Origin: JALZUV01 sp963837025
Lineage (GTDB): Bacteria > Pseudomonadota > Alphaproteobacteria > Rickettsiales > JALZUV01
Assembly: GCA_963837025.1 (NCBI GenBank)
Contig: CAWILT010000002.1
Coordinates: 496,001-560,000 of the forward strand
Length of the DNA stretch: 64,000 bases
Reading direction: 5' to 3'
Below the pieces are notes generated by a model that saw nothing but the letters and a program-made list of their open reading frames with translations, was not told where the DNA came from and did no database searches. Every line of letters begins with the position of its first letter. The stretch's first letter is position 1. Below, one piece after another: positions 35,333 to 43,896 of the stretch. A program made the translations under genes and the position numbers.

Positions 35333-36019
35333 ATGCAAAACCCCATCCTCGTTGCGATTGACACACCCGATATCGCCCATGCGCAAACCCTTGTTCAGCA
35401 GGTGGCTCCGCATGTGGGCGGCATTAAACTGGGGCTAGAGTTTTTCACCGCCCACGGCATTGCTGGCATGCGCCGTGTAGCTAGCGATGTACCTGTTTTT
35501 CTCGATTTAAAATTTCATGATATTCCCAACACGGTTGCCGCTGCCATTCGCGCCACAGCGGGGCTAAATTGCTTCATGCTCACCATTCATGCTAGCGGTG
35601 GGGCGCAGATGATGCAGGCTGCCAAACACGCCGCGCAACACTTGCCAAACGCGCCTAAAGTGGTGGGCGTTACCGTGCTTACCAGCATGAACCAAACCGA
35701 TTTACAGCAAACCGGCATTGCGCACCCCCTTGATGCGCAGGTTACATTGCTCGCCAAATTGGCGCATGCTAGTGGGCTGGATGGCATGGTGTGCAGCCCG
35801 CTCGAAATTACAATGATTCGTCAACATCTACCAACCGACTTTGCCCTTGTTACCCCAGGCATTCGGCCCGAGGGCAGCGATAAAGGCGATCAAAAACGGG
35901 TGATGACGCCGCGCCAAGCGCTTGATGCGGGCGCAAATTATCTTGTCATAGGCCGCCCAATTACCCAACATGCAAACCCTGCACAGGCCGCACAAGCCAT
36001 CGCTGCCAGCCTTGTTTGA
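35333..36019 (+). CDS. pyrF: Orotidine 5'-phosphate decarboxylase
   Basis: 228 residues, TIM barrel; last step of UMP synthesis. The catalytic array is seen as 'DLKFHDIPNT' (Asp-x-Lys-x-x-Asp), with 'GIRPEGSDKGDQKR' binding phosphate at the C-terminal end. It stands alone, divergent from the wall-hydrolase operon. Confidence 0.95.
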   Translation: MQNPILVAIDTPDIAHAQTLVQQVAPHVGGIKLGLEFFTAHGIAGMRRVASDVPVFLDLKFHDIPNTVAAAIRATAGLNCFMLTIHASGGAQMMQAAKHAAQHLPNAPKVVGVTVLTSMNQTDLQQTGIAHPLDAQVTLLAKLAHASGLDGMVCSPLEITMIRQHLPTDFALVTPGIRPEGSDKGDQKRVMTPRQALDAGANYLVIGRPITQHANPAQAAQAIAASLV

Positions 36020-36127
36020 GCCCTCGCGCGCAAATAAATTCGCAAAAAATCATATAAATCGCTTTATTTCTGTGCGTAACAGTGCTATTTGCACCCTCTT
36101 GAAATCTAGTAAACCTATTGGAATATT

Positions 36128-36607
36128 ATGTCTGTAAAAATTCGTCTGGCCCGTGGTGGCACTAAAAAACGTCCTTTCTATCGTATTGTTGTGGCTGATG
36201 TTCGCAGCCCGCGCGATGGTAAATTTATTGATCGCTTAGGCACGTTCAACCCACTTTTGGCTTCTGATAACGATCAGCGTCTTGTAATTGATCTTGATAA
36301 AGTTAAAGAATGGATGGCTAAAGGCGCTCGCCCAACGGATCGTATGGAAAAAATTCTCGTTGCCGCTGGCGCAATGGAGCCGGTAACTGATTTCGCAGCA
36401 AAGCCTAAAAAAGCAGTGAAAACTGAAGGTAAACAAACACGCGCAGCCGATCGTGCCAAAGCCGAATCTGATGCGAAAGCCGCTGCAGAAGAAGAAGCTA
36501 AAGCCGCTAAAGAAGCTCCCGCTGAAGAAGCCCCTGCTGCTGAAGCTCCCGCTGCTGAAGAAACTACCGCTGAAGCACCAGCTGAAGAAGCTAAAGCAGC
36601 CGAGTAA
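36128..36607 (+). CDS. rpsP: 30S ribosomal protein S16 with Ala/Glu-rich tail
   Basis: 159 residues. The first ~85 are canonical S16 ('MSVKIRLARGGTKKRPFYRI', 'FIDRLGTFNP', 'RPTDRMEKIL'). The rest is a low-complexity tail with repeated Pro-Ala-Glu-Glu units. The start has a weak Shine-Dalgarno (TTGGA). rimM follows by 18 bases, but the usual trmD and rplS do not. Confidence 0.96.
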   Translation: MSVKIRLARGGTKKRPFYRIVVADVRSPRDGKFIDRLGTFNPLLASDNDQRLVIDLDKVKEWMAKGARPTDRMEKILVAAGAMEPVTDFAAKPKKAVKTEGKQTRAADRAKAESDAKAAAEEEAKAAKEAPAEEAPAAEAPAAEETTAEAPAEEAKAAE

Positions 36608-36625
36608 TCGGCTCTTTCTCCTTAG

Positions 36626-37141
36626 ATGTCATCTGATAATCGCGTTTGTGTAGGAGTCATTTCCTCCGCCCATGGCGTGCGTGGTGCATTCAAACTCAAA
36701 GCCTTCACAGAAGATGCTATGAGCCTTTTTGACTATGAATCGCTCACATTTGAAGATGGGTCGCCCGTTTCGCTGCGTTATTTAAATCAAGCCGCAGGGG
36801 TTCCCGTCGCTAAAATAGAAAGCTGCACCGATCGCACCCAAGCCGATGCCCTACGCGGCAGCAAACTTTACATCCCGCGCGATGATTTACCCCAAACCGA
36901 TGATGATGAATTTTATATTGAAGATTTAGTCGGTTTAACCGTTAAGCGCGCCAGCGACGGCAAACCCGTTGGCACCGTGCGCCAGGTCGCCAATTATGGC
37001 GCAGGCGATATACTCGAAATTCAATTTCAAAACGGCACGGAAGAAATGTTTAGCTTTGATGAAAAAACATTTCCCGAAATTGAATTTGAAAATAAAGCCA
37101 TCACCTTTATCGCACCTGAGATACTGGAAGCTAAAAAATAA
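36626..37141 (+). CDS. rimM: Ribosome maturation factor RimM
   Basis: 171 residues: N-terminal RimM domain ('VGVISSAHGVRGAFKLKAFT') and C-terminal PRC-barrel ('EFYIEDLVGLTVK'). It binds S19 and assists 16S rRNA processing in the 30S head. The gene ends the short rpsP-rimM operon and is convergent with gatA. Confidence 0.94.
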   Translation: MSSDNRVCVGVISSAHGVRGAFKLKAFTEDAMSLFDYESLTFEDGSPVSLRYLNQAAGVPVAKIESCTDRTQADALRGSKLYIPRDDLPQTDDDEFYIEDLVGLTVKRASDGKPVGTVRQVANYGAGDILEIQFQNGTEEMFSFDEKTFPEIEFENKAITFIAPEILEAKK

Positions 37142-37174
37142 TTTAGCGAATAGGTTGTTTGTAATTTTCTGCCA

Positions 37175-38656
37175 TTATGCGGCAAGTGTTTGGGGTTTGG
37201 CGCTGAATGCGGCAGCTTGTTCAAGCGCATGTGCAGCTTTAAATAGGGTCATCTCATCAAATGCGGGCGCGAGCAATTGCAAGCCTAATGGCAAGCCTTG
37301 TGCATCCAACCCAGCCGGAACGGAAATACCCGGCAAACCTGCTAGCGATGCGGGAACGGTGAAAATATCGTTCAAATACATCGCTACGGGGTCATCCTGT
37401 TTTTCGCCAATCGCAAAGGCAGCCGATGGGGCAGTGGGGGTTAAAATCACATCCACTTTTTCATACGCTTTGGCAAAATCCTGCGCAATTAAACTGCGCA
37501 CGCGTTGCGCCTGCTTATAATACGCATCGTAATAGCCTGCCGATAGCACGTAAGTGCCAATCATAATGCGGCGTTTCACTTCATCACCGAAGCCAGCGGC
37601 GCGGGTTTTTTCGTATAAATCAATTAAGCCATCGCCCTTTTCAGTCACGCGCAAGCCATAGCGCACACCATCATAGCGCGCTAGATTGGATGAGCATTCG
37701 GCAGGGGCAATCACATAATAGGTAGGCAGCGCATAGTGCGTGTGCGGCAGTGAAATATCAATAATTTCTGCTCCTTGTTCACGCAGCCAAGCCGCACCTT
37801 TTTGCCACAAAGCATCAATTTCGCTGGGCATATTATCCACGCGATATTCCTTCGGAATACCCACCTTCAAACCTTTTACGCTTTGCCCAACCGCACTCAC
37901 AAAATCTTCCACTTCACGATTTGCTGAGGTCGAGTCTTTTTGATCATATCCGCTAATGATGTGCTGCACGATGGCGGCATCTTCCACTGAACGTGCAAAA
38001 ACACCTGCCTGATCGAGCGAGCTGGCAAAGGCAATCGTGCCCCAACGTGAGCAGCGGCCATAAGTAGGCTTCACCCCCACAATGCCGCAAAAACTAGCAG
38101 GCTGACGAATTGAGCCGCCCGTATCAGTGCCCAAAGCAGCCGGAACGAGCCCTGCAGCAACGGCTGCCGCTGACCCACCAGATGACCCACCCGGAACGCG
38201 ATCTTTACCATCGGCAGCACGCCACGGGTTAATCACATTCCCATAATAACTGGTGATATTGGCCGATCCCATGGCAAATTCATCCAAATTGGTTTTGCCC
38301 GGCATCACTGCGCCCGCATCCCACAATTTTTGGGTGATGGTCGATTCATATTCAGGCGTAAATCCGTCTAAAATATGCGAGGCGGCGGTGGTTAAAACAC
38401 CTTTCGTGCAAAATAAATCTTTCACTGCAACAGGCACCCCTGTCAGCGCCGTAGCATCACCTTTGGCTAGCTTCTCGTCAGCCGCTTTAGCGCCATCAAA
38501 CGCTTGCGTATCAGTGATGGTAATAAACGCGTTCAGCGCGCTGTTAGTATTGTGAATAGCGCTTTGCGTAGCTTGTGCCAACTCCAGCGCGCTAAAATCT
38601 TTTTTGGCTAAGCCATCGCGCATTTGCGCAATGCTAAGCATATTGAGTTCGGTCAT
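37175..38656 (-). CDS. gatA: Aspartyl/glutamyl-tRNA amidotransferase subunit A
   Basis: 493 residues, amidase-signature family. It releases ammonia from glutamine for conversion of misacylated Glu-tRNA-Gln or Asp-tRNA-Asn. The Ser-cisSer-Lys triad motifs are present: 'VAVKDLFCTKG', 'GGSSGGSAAAV' and 'GTDTGGSIRQPA'. Follows gatC by four bases. gatB is outside the window. Confidence 0.96.
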   Translation of the reverse strand: MTELNMLSIAQMRDGLAKKDFSALELAQATQSAIHNTNSALNAFITITDTQAFDGAKAADEKLAKGDATALTGVPVAVKDLFCTKGVLTTAASHILDGFTPEYESTITQKLWDAGAVMPGKTNLDEFAMGSANITSYYGNVINPWRAADGKDRVPGGSSGGSAAAVAAGLVPAALGTDTGGSIRQPASFCGIVGVKPTYGRCSRWGTIAFASSLDQAGVFARSVEDAAIVQHIISGYDQKDSTSANREVEDFVSAVGQSVKGLKVGIPKEYRVDNMPSEIDALWQKGAAWLREQGAEIIDISLPHTHYALPTYYVIAPAECSSNLARYDGVRYGLRVTEKGDGLIDLYEKTRAAGFGDEVKRRIMIGTYVLSAGYYDAYYKQAQRVRSLIAQDFAKAYEKVDVILTPTAPSAAFAIGEKQDDPVAMYLNDIFTVPASLAGLPGISVPAGLDAQGLPLGLQLLAPAFDEMTLFKAAHALEQAAAFSAKPQTLAA

Positions 38657-38660
38657 TATT

Positions 38661-38948
38661 CTACTCCACTACTTTCGGCACGACAAAACAGCCATAATCA
38701 TTGTCTGGCGCATTGGCTAAAATTTTCTTTTGATAGCCTCCATCGGTAACTTTATCCTGACGCATGGGCAGTTTCATTTCGCAAACAGAAGTCATTTGCT
38801 CCACGCCCGTTGTATCTACTTCTTGCAGCTGCTCAATCCATCCTAAAATATTATTCAGCTCGCTCGTATAATGCGTAATATCGTCATCGCTCATTCGAAT
38901 CCGCGATAAACGCGCAATTTTTTGTGTATCGTTAGGGGTAATCGACAT
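38661..38948 (-). CDS. gatC: Aspartyl/glutamyl-tRNA amidotransferase subunit C
   Basis: 95 residues. 'KIARLSRIRMSDDDI' and 'ILGWIEQLQEVDTTGVE' match GatC, which clamps GatA to GatB. A GAGG Shine-Dalgarno precedes the ATG. Divergent from ruvX. Confidence 0.94.
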   Translation of the reverse strand: MSITPNDTQKIARLSRIRMSDDDITHYTSELNNILGWIEQLQEVDTTGVEQMTSVCEMKLPMRQDKVTDGGYQKKILANAPDNDYGCFVVPKVVE

Positions 38949-38973
38949 AGAAGCAGCCTCAAGGAATGTTTAA

Positions 38974-39003
38974 CTGGAATTTACATTGGTTTTAAAGCAT
39001 TAC
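38974..39003 (+). promoter_or_regulatory. Candidate ruvX promoter (leaderless arrangement)
   Basis: CTGGAA (38974-38979), 18 bases and CATTAC (38998-39003) lie seven bases before the ruvX ATG. There is no Shine-Dalgarno sequence. The match is weak on its own. Confidence 0.25.
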
Positions 39004-39010
39004 AAAACTC

Positions 39011-39472
39011 ATGCAACCTTTGACCGCACTGCAATTTAAAGAATCTTTGCCGCCGCAGGGTCGATTGCTGGCCATTGACCATGGCCAAAAGCGTATTGGT
39101 TTAGCCATTACCGATATGTCGCGCAGATTTTTTAATCCGCTTGATACGCTCAATCATCCTAAATTTAAAGTCAACGCACAAGCCATCGCGCAGCTGGTGC
39201 AAAAGGAGTCGATTGTAGGATTCATCATCGGCTACCCCCTAAATATGGATGATACCGAAGGCCCGCGCTGCCAGTCAGTGCGCCAATTCGCCCGAAATTT
39301 AGAGGCATTCATCACACTCCCCACACTCTTTTGGGATGAGCGTCTCTCAAGTGACATCGCGGAAGAATTAATGGCAAATGCAGGCATTCGCGCCGCCCAA
39401 CGTAGCGATAAGGTAGACAAACTAGCCGCAGCCGCTATTCTGCAATCCTACATGGAAAGTTCGTACAGCTAA
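39011..39472 (+). CDS. ruvX: Holliday junction resolvase-like YqgF/RuvX
   Basis: 153 residues, RNase H-like fold. Seen: 'LAIDHGQKRIGLAITD' with the first catalytic Asp, 'GYPLNMDDTEGPRC' and 'FWDERLSS'. The family acts in 16S rRNA 5' processing and perhaps on recombination junctions. Its last base is the first base of plsY. Confidence 0.92.
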   Translation: MQPLTALQFKESLPPQGRLLAIDHGQKRIGLAITDMSRRFFNPLDTLNHPKFKVNAQAIAQLVQKESIVGFIIGYPLNMDDTEGPRCQSVRQFARNLEAFITLPTLFWDERLSSDIAEELMANAGIRAAQRSDKVDKLAAAAILQSYMESSYS

Positions 39473-40104
39473 TGTCGCAATATCTCATCCCATTATCACT
39501 TATTATCTTGGGCTATTTACTAGGCTCAATTCCGTTTGGCTTTTTGCTCACCAAATATGTCACAGGAACCGACATTCGCCAAACAGGTTCGGGCAATATT
39601 GGTGCAACTAATGTGCTGCGCAGTGGCAGAAAAGGATTAGCTGCCGCAACATTATTATTAGATGCTTTTAAAGGGTGGTTAGCGGTTATTATTGCGATGG
39701 TTGTGTTAAACTATCCCATGTCATTTGCACCGCATGATATTACCATGCCGCTGGCAATTTGTGCAGCAGCACTTGCCGCATTATTGGGTCATATATTTCC
39801 TATTTGGTTGAAGGGAAAAGGCGGCAAAGGTGTGGCAACCTATTTGGGTGTTATATTAGGGCTCAGCCCATTAATTTTTTGCATTGCGGCATTTATATGG
39901 ATAAGCGTTTTTGCCATCACCCGCATTTCATCTTTATCGGCTTTGTTAGCGGTTGCCATTGTGCCCGTTGCATGGGCTGTTACATCGCCCCATCAACTCA
40001 CCGCTACATTTTCAGTGTTAGCAGGTTTGCTCATTATTTACAGACATAAAGAAAATATTAAACGTTTATTGCGCAAAGATGAGAAACCTTTTGGAAAAGC
40101 CTAA
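39472..40104 (+). CDS. plsY: Glycerol-3-phosphate acyltransferase PlsY
   Basis: 210 residues, about six membrane helices. It uses the acyl-phosphate made by PlsX. Motifs: 'GSIPFGFLLTK', 'DIRQTGSGNIGATNVLR' and 'GKGGKGVATYLG', each with essential Ser/Gly/His-type residues of the family. Shares one base with ruvX. Confidence 0.95.
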   Translation: MSQYLIPLSLIILGYLLGSIPFGFLLTKYVTGTDIRQTGSGNIGATNVLRSGRKGLAAATLLLDAFKGWLAVIIAMVVLNYPMSFAPHDITMPLAICAAALAALLGHIFPIWLKGKGGKGVATYLGVILGLSPLIFCIAAFIWISVFAITRISSLSALLAVAIVPVAWAVTSPHQLTATFSVLAGLLIIYRHKENIKRLLRKDEKPFGKA

Positions 40105-41329
40105 AATCACTCAAGATATCACATTAAAAATGCAACCGTCATATACACGTCGCTATTTGACCAAGGCATATATATTTGCATTAAGCCTCATTGCATTGCT
40201 TTCAATATCCGCTTATTTATTTGAAAATCATATCATGACGCAGCAATATAAAAATGCTGAAAAAGTGAATGTAGCGGGTCGCCAACGCATGTTATCACAG
40301 CGGATTAGCTGGTTAGTAATGGAAGATATTAGCCGTAATTCAAACACCAACCATATTATCGTTACCGATCTGTTAAAGCAAATGCAAGTTGCGCATGAAG
40401 CACTATCAAAAGGCAATTTAAAATGGAGCGATGACTCGCCACTAAAAGATGAATTTGAAGCCCATTATTTCCAAAATTCAAAGTCATTAAGTGTCAGCTA
40501 CGATAATTTCTCGCCCTCTTTAGACGAAGAAGCTAAAGAGTTTTTTGCGGCTGTTCGAAATTATTTATCTGCTACAAATTCTGTGGAGCGGAACCGCTAT
40601 TTTTCGCAAATGGAAGTTTTATCAAAGCAACCGCTTTTAAGCAAATTGCATCAAGCGGTGCATCTTTTTCAACTTAATGGTGAAAAGCAAGTGGCTTCAC
40701 TTTTAAATTTTGCAGCATTTATTTTAATCACCACATTAATGGTATTGCTGGCTGAGGCTTTCTTTATTTTTCGCCCTGCAATTAATCGAATTTCTAAGCA
40801 ACGCGAAGAACTTTTAGAACTCGCACAAACCGATCCGCTTACAGGGTGTTATAATCGCAGAATGTTTGGCAGCATCAGTGTAAAAATGATGGAAAATAAC
40901 AAACGCCAAAAAGCACAAAGCGCTCTTTTCGCCATTGATATTGATCACTTTAAAGCCGTAAATGATACGTATGGCCACGCCGCAGGTGATGAAGCAATTC
41001 GCCACGTGGTGCGCACCATTTTAGCAACCATTCGCGAAGGCGATTTAATGGGGCGTATGGGCGGCGAAGAATTTTCATGTTATTTAAGCAGTATCAATGC
41101 AGAAGATTCACTTAAATTGGCAAATAAAATCCGGTTAGCGGTAGAATCCTCGCACGCTACTTTTAATGATATTCCCATTCATTTAACGATTAGCATCGGC
41201 ATTAGCATCGTGCGCGAATCTGATATCCAAATGCAAGCCGTATCCGAACGTGCCGATGAAGCGCTTTATACTGCTAAAAATAATGGGCGTAATCAATGCA
41301 TTCTTCACAGCGATATAAACGCGGTATGA
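40079..41329 (+). CDS. Diguanylate cyclase with PilJ/NarX-like sensor domain
   Basis: 416 residues. TM1 at ~30-48, a periplasmic helical segment containing 'NVAGRQRMLSQRIS' (65-78, PilJ/type-IV methyl-accepting-like), TM2 at ~212-232, then a GGDEF domain with GGEEF at 328-332 and the inhibitory RxxD site at 319-322. All residues for making cyclic di-GMP and for product inhibition are there. The start overlaps plsY by 26 bases; an ATG at 40130 would avoid the overlap, and neither has a Shine-Dalgarno sequence. It splits the usual plsY-dprA pair. Confidence 0.88.
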   Translation: MRNLLEKPKITQDITLKMQPSYTRRYLTKAYIFALSLIALLSISAYLFENHIMTQQYKNAEKVNVAGRQRMLSQRISWLVMEDISRNSNTNHIIVTDLLKQMQVAHEALSKGNLKWSDDSPLKDEFEAHYFQNSKSLSVSYDNFSPSLDEEAKEFFAAVRNYLSATNSVERNRYFSQMEVLSKQPLLSKLHQAVHLFQLNGEKQVASLLNFAAFILITTLMVLLAEAFFIFRPAINRISKQREELLELAQTDPLTGCYNRRMFGSISVKMMENNKRQKAQSALFAIDIDHFKAVNDTYGHAAGDEAIRHVVRTILATIREGDLMGRMGGEEFSCYLSSINAEDSLKLANKIRLAVESSHATFNDIPIHLTISIGISIVRESDIQMQAVSERADEALYTAKNNGRNQCILHSDINAV

Positions 41330-42447
41330 AATCGCTTGAATCATTTCCCATTGCTGATTCTTTGCAATTAATACGCAGCGAAAATGTGGGGCCCGTCAGC
41401 TTTGCAACATTGCTCAATCGTTTTGGTTCACCGAAATTAGCTTTAGAGCATTTGCCCGAAATGGCCAAGCGCGGGGGCATGAAACGCCCTTATAAAATTG
41501 CGCCCATAGCCGATATTGAATATGAAATAGAACAAACCAAAGCTTTTGGTGCAAAATTTATAGTGTATGGCCATAGCGATTATCCCACGCTTTTACAGCA
41601 TATCCATTCCGCACCCCCTATATTAATTATGCGTGGGCATTCCCATTTATGGCAATCGGAATCAAAACGCTGTTTAGGCATTGTAGGCTCACGCAATGCA
41701 TCAGCTGCCGGCATTGCCTTTACCCAAAAAATAGCACGTGAATGCGGTGAGCGGGGCATCACCGTTATTTCAGGTTTAGCACGCGGCATCGACACCAGCG
41801 CGCATAAAGGGGCATTAGCACATGGCACTGTGGGCGTTATTGCAGGCGGCATTAACACGCTCTACCCACCCGAAAATAAAGCATTATATGCGGCTATGGC
41901 GCAAAGCGGCGCCATTATAACTGAGCAATTATTTGGCAGCAGCCCACAAGCCAAAAACTTTCCCGCGCGCAACCGCATCATCGCCGGCATGAGCCACGGA
42001 TTGTTGGTGGTTGAAGCCGCACCCAAATCAGGCTCGCTCATCACAGCACGTTACGCGCTGGAACAAAACCGCGAGGTGATGGCCGTGCCCAATTCGCCCA
42101 TGGATCCACGCAGCGAAGGCACTAACACCCTCATCAAGCAGGGCGCGACACTCGTTCAATCCATATCCGATATTGTGCTGGCGCTAGAGCAACCCCTCAA
42201 TTTAGCTGAACAAATTCAAAATGATTTCACAGCGCAAGCAAGCCCAATCATACATGAATCTGATTTAGATGCCGCCCGAGATGTCATACTTAACCTGCTA
42301 TCACCCACACCCACTGAAATTGACGAGCTAGCCCGCCTCTCATCCGCACCGCTTAACATCATCCAGCAAATTCTACTCGAACTCGAACTCGCCAACCGCC
42401 TAAGCCGCAGCCAAGGTGGAAAAGTGGCGATAATCAGCGAAGATTAA
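41326..42447 (+). CDS. dprA: DNA-processing protein DprA
   Basis: 373 residues. It loads RecA on incoming single-stranded DNA during natural transformation. Seen: the Rossmann-like 'GIVGSRNASAAG', 'SGLARGIDTSAHKGAL', 'FPARNRIIAGMS' and 'SGSLITARYALEQNREV', then a C-terminal winged-helix segment. The ATG at 41326 overlaps the cyclase stop (ATGA); an upstream ATG at 41296 is less likely. The gene is convergent with the TerB-like gene, overlapping by four bases. Confidence 0.93.
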   Translation: MKSLESFPIADSLQLIRSENVGPVSFATLLNRFGSPKLALEHLPEMAKRGGMKRPYKIAPIADIEYEIEQTKAFGAKFIVYGHSDYPTLLQHIHSAPPILIMRGHSHLWQSESKRCLGIVGSRNASAAGIAFTQKIARECGERGITVISGLARGIDTSAHKGALAHGTVGVIAGGINTLYPPENKALYAAMAQSGAIITEQLFGSSPQAKNFPARNRIIAGMSHGLLVVEAAPKSGSLITARYALEQNREVMAVPNSPMDPRSEGTNTLIKQGATLVQSISDIVLALEQPLNLAEQIQNDFTAQASPIIHESDLDAARDVILNLLSPTPTEIDELARLSSAPLNIIQQILLELELANRLSRSQGGKVAIISED

Positions 42448-42935
42448 TTCTCTAAACGGTGAACCTGTTCATTAATCCATTCTCCTACGTAATGGAAGAA
42501 GCGGGTATGCACCATCATATCATCAATGCGCGCTTTTTCTTCTGCATTGAGTTGAGCCAACGCTGATTTCGCCATTTGGCCAATTTCTTCTTCCAGCGCG
42601 GCTACATCAACCGTTTTTAAATGCAGCTGCTGCATTTTCTCAAATACTTCTTTTTCACTATGGCAAAACACGCCATCTTCCCAAAACAACATATGCGCAA
42701 TATTTATCAAATGCGCACGATGATGTTTATCCGTCACTTTATTCCAATGTTCTTCAAATGATGTATTCTTTTTATTTTGCGTCAATAAATATGCTTTTTG
42801 CTCACCCGAAAGCTCAACATTCGCTTCCAGCAATGCAATATAGCGTTTTTCTTCCTCAGGCGATAAATTGCCATCAGCCCATAAGAGTGCATTTGCACAA
42901 CAAAACATGTGATAATAACTAGCGGTTGCAGTCAT
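42444..42935 (-). CDS. TerB-like helical protein
   Basis: 163 residues, fully helical, soluble. Two acidic repeats, 'WADGNLSPEEEKRYIALL' and 'FWEDGVFCHSEKEVFEKM', match the Asp-Gly-x-x-x-x-x-Glu pattern of the TerB/tellurite-resistance superfamily, which binds metal in characterised members. Its true role here is unknown; no other ter genes are nearby. It has its own upstream region of about 155 bases shared with the divergent gene at 43091. Confidence 0.65.
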   Translation of the reverse strand: MTATASYYHMFCCANALLWADGNLSPEEEKRYIALLEANVELSGEQKAYLLTQNKKNTSFEEHWNKVTDKHHRAHLINIAHMLFWEDGVFCHSEKEVFEKMQQLHLKTVDVAALEEEIGQMAKSALAQLNAEEKARIDDMMVHTRFFHYVGEWINEQVHRLEN

Positions 42936-43090
42936 CTTTAATTCCTTTTAAATTGCTTTGAATAACATTAACGTGAAACATAAAATTTGTGTAGCAAAAT
43001 CGTTTTTAAACTGCACCATCAACATTAAATTAATAAAATTAATACTTCTTAAAGCTTTTTTTGATAATCTTTAACTAATTGGAGAAAAGC

Positions 43091-43804
43091 ATGGATGAAA
43101 AACTCGTATTTATTTTAACAGATCACGATCCAACCTCGCCCTTTATAAATTCACAAGAAGTGTATATTTATAATGAAGCAACCATGGAATTTGAACATCA
43201 TGGACGCCATACTAATGGTATTGAAGGACAATATAAAAAAACAGAAATTCGATTAGAAGAAAATGGTGGATTTCACAATTTGCCAAATTTTAATATGCTT
43301 TCTGTCGAAGATCTTGCCGATAGAATTGGTATGAATGTACAAATGTTTACGGACACACATCTAAGAGACATGGAAGCAGACTTAAAAATAAGAAATGCTT
43401 CTAATGCAGCTTACAAAATAATTACACATAAAATTGATGATGCAGGCATTACCCCATCTCACCAAGAAGAAGTTATTATTACATTTGGGTCGGGTCAAAC
43501 CATGACTGATGTTGAGGATCGTTATACGCCGCAAGATGCAAAGAAAATTCAAGGTTTTGTTCAAGAAGCTTTAACAACATTAGATGGTTATAAAATATCC
43601 GACAAACTAACAGAATTTTTCTCTAGCGAAAAATTAGTGGGTAAGACTATTGAGATAGCGCCTGAAACAGATTCTTTGCAATCCAAACTTGACGAAGTGA
43701 AATCAGGTTTTGAAAACTTTATAATCGACAGCGCGCAAATCCAGACCGATTCAATACCACTGCCACAACCACAACAACAAGCACAACGCGGCGGACGCAA
43801 CTAG
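43091..43804 (+). CDS. Hypothetical soluble protein
   Basis: 237 residues, no signal peptide or membrane helix. The ATG at 43091 has a well-placed GGAG Shine-Dalgarno six bases upstream. The N-terminal part is mixed strand/helix; the C-terminal end (from ~215) is Gln/Pro-rich and closes with Arg-Gly-Gly-Arg-Asn. AT-rich codon use compared with topA next door. No domain is recognised. Confidence 0.6.
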   Translation: MDEKLVFILTDHDPTSPFINSQEVYIYNEATMEFEHHGRHTNGIEGQYKKTEIRLEENGGFHNLPNFNMLSVEDLADRIGMNVQMFTDTHLRDMEADLKIRNASNAAYKIITHKIDDAGITPSHQEEVIITFGSGQTMTDVEDRYTPQDAKKIQGFVQEALTTLDGYKISDKLTEFFSSEKLVGKTIEIAPETDSLQSKLDEVKSGFENFIIDSAQIQTDSIPLPQPQQQAQRGGRN

Positions 43805-43896
43805 TTTTTATCTACCATTTAAAAAGAATTCACTTTTCTACTTGATGTTTAATGCAACACCCTGCATTCCTGTAAATAATTAAACAGGAGCGCCCT

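Noticed and set aside
36453..36653. Lys/Leu-rich open frame overlapping the rpsP tail
   Set aside because: It arises from the repetitive Ala/Glu-coding sequence of the S16 tail read in another frame.
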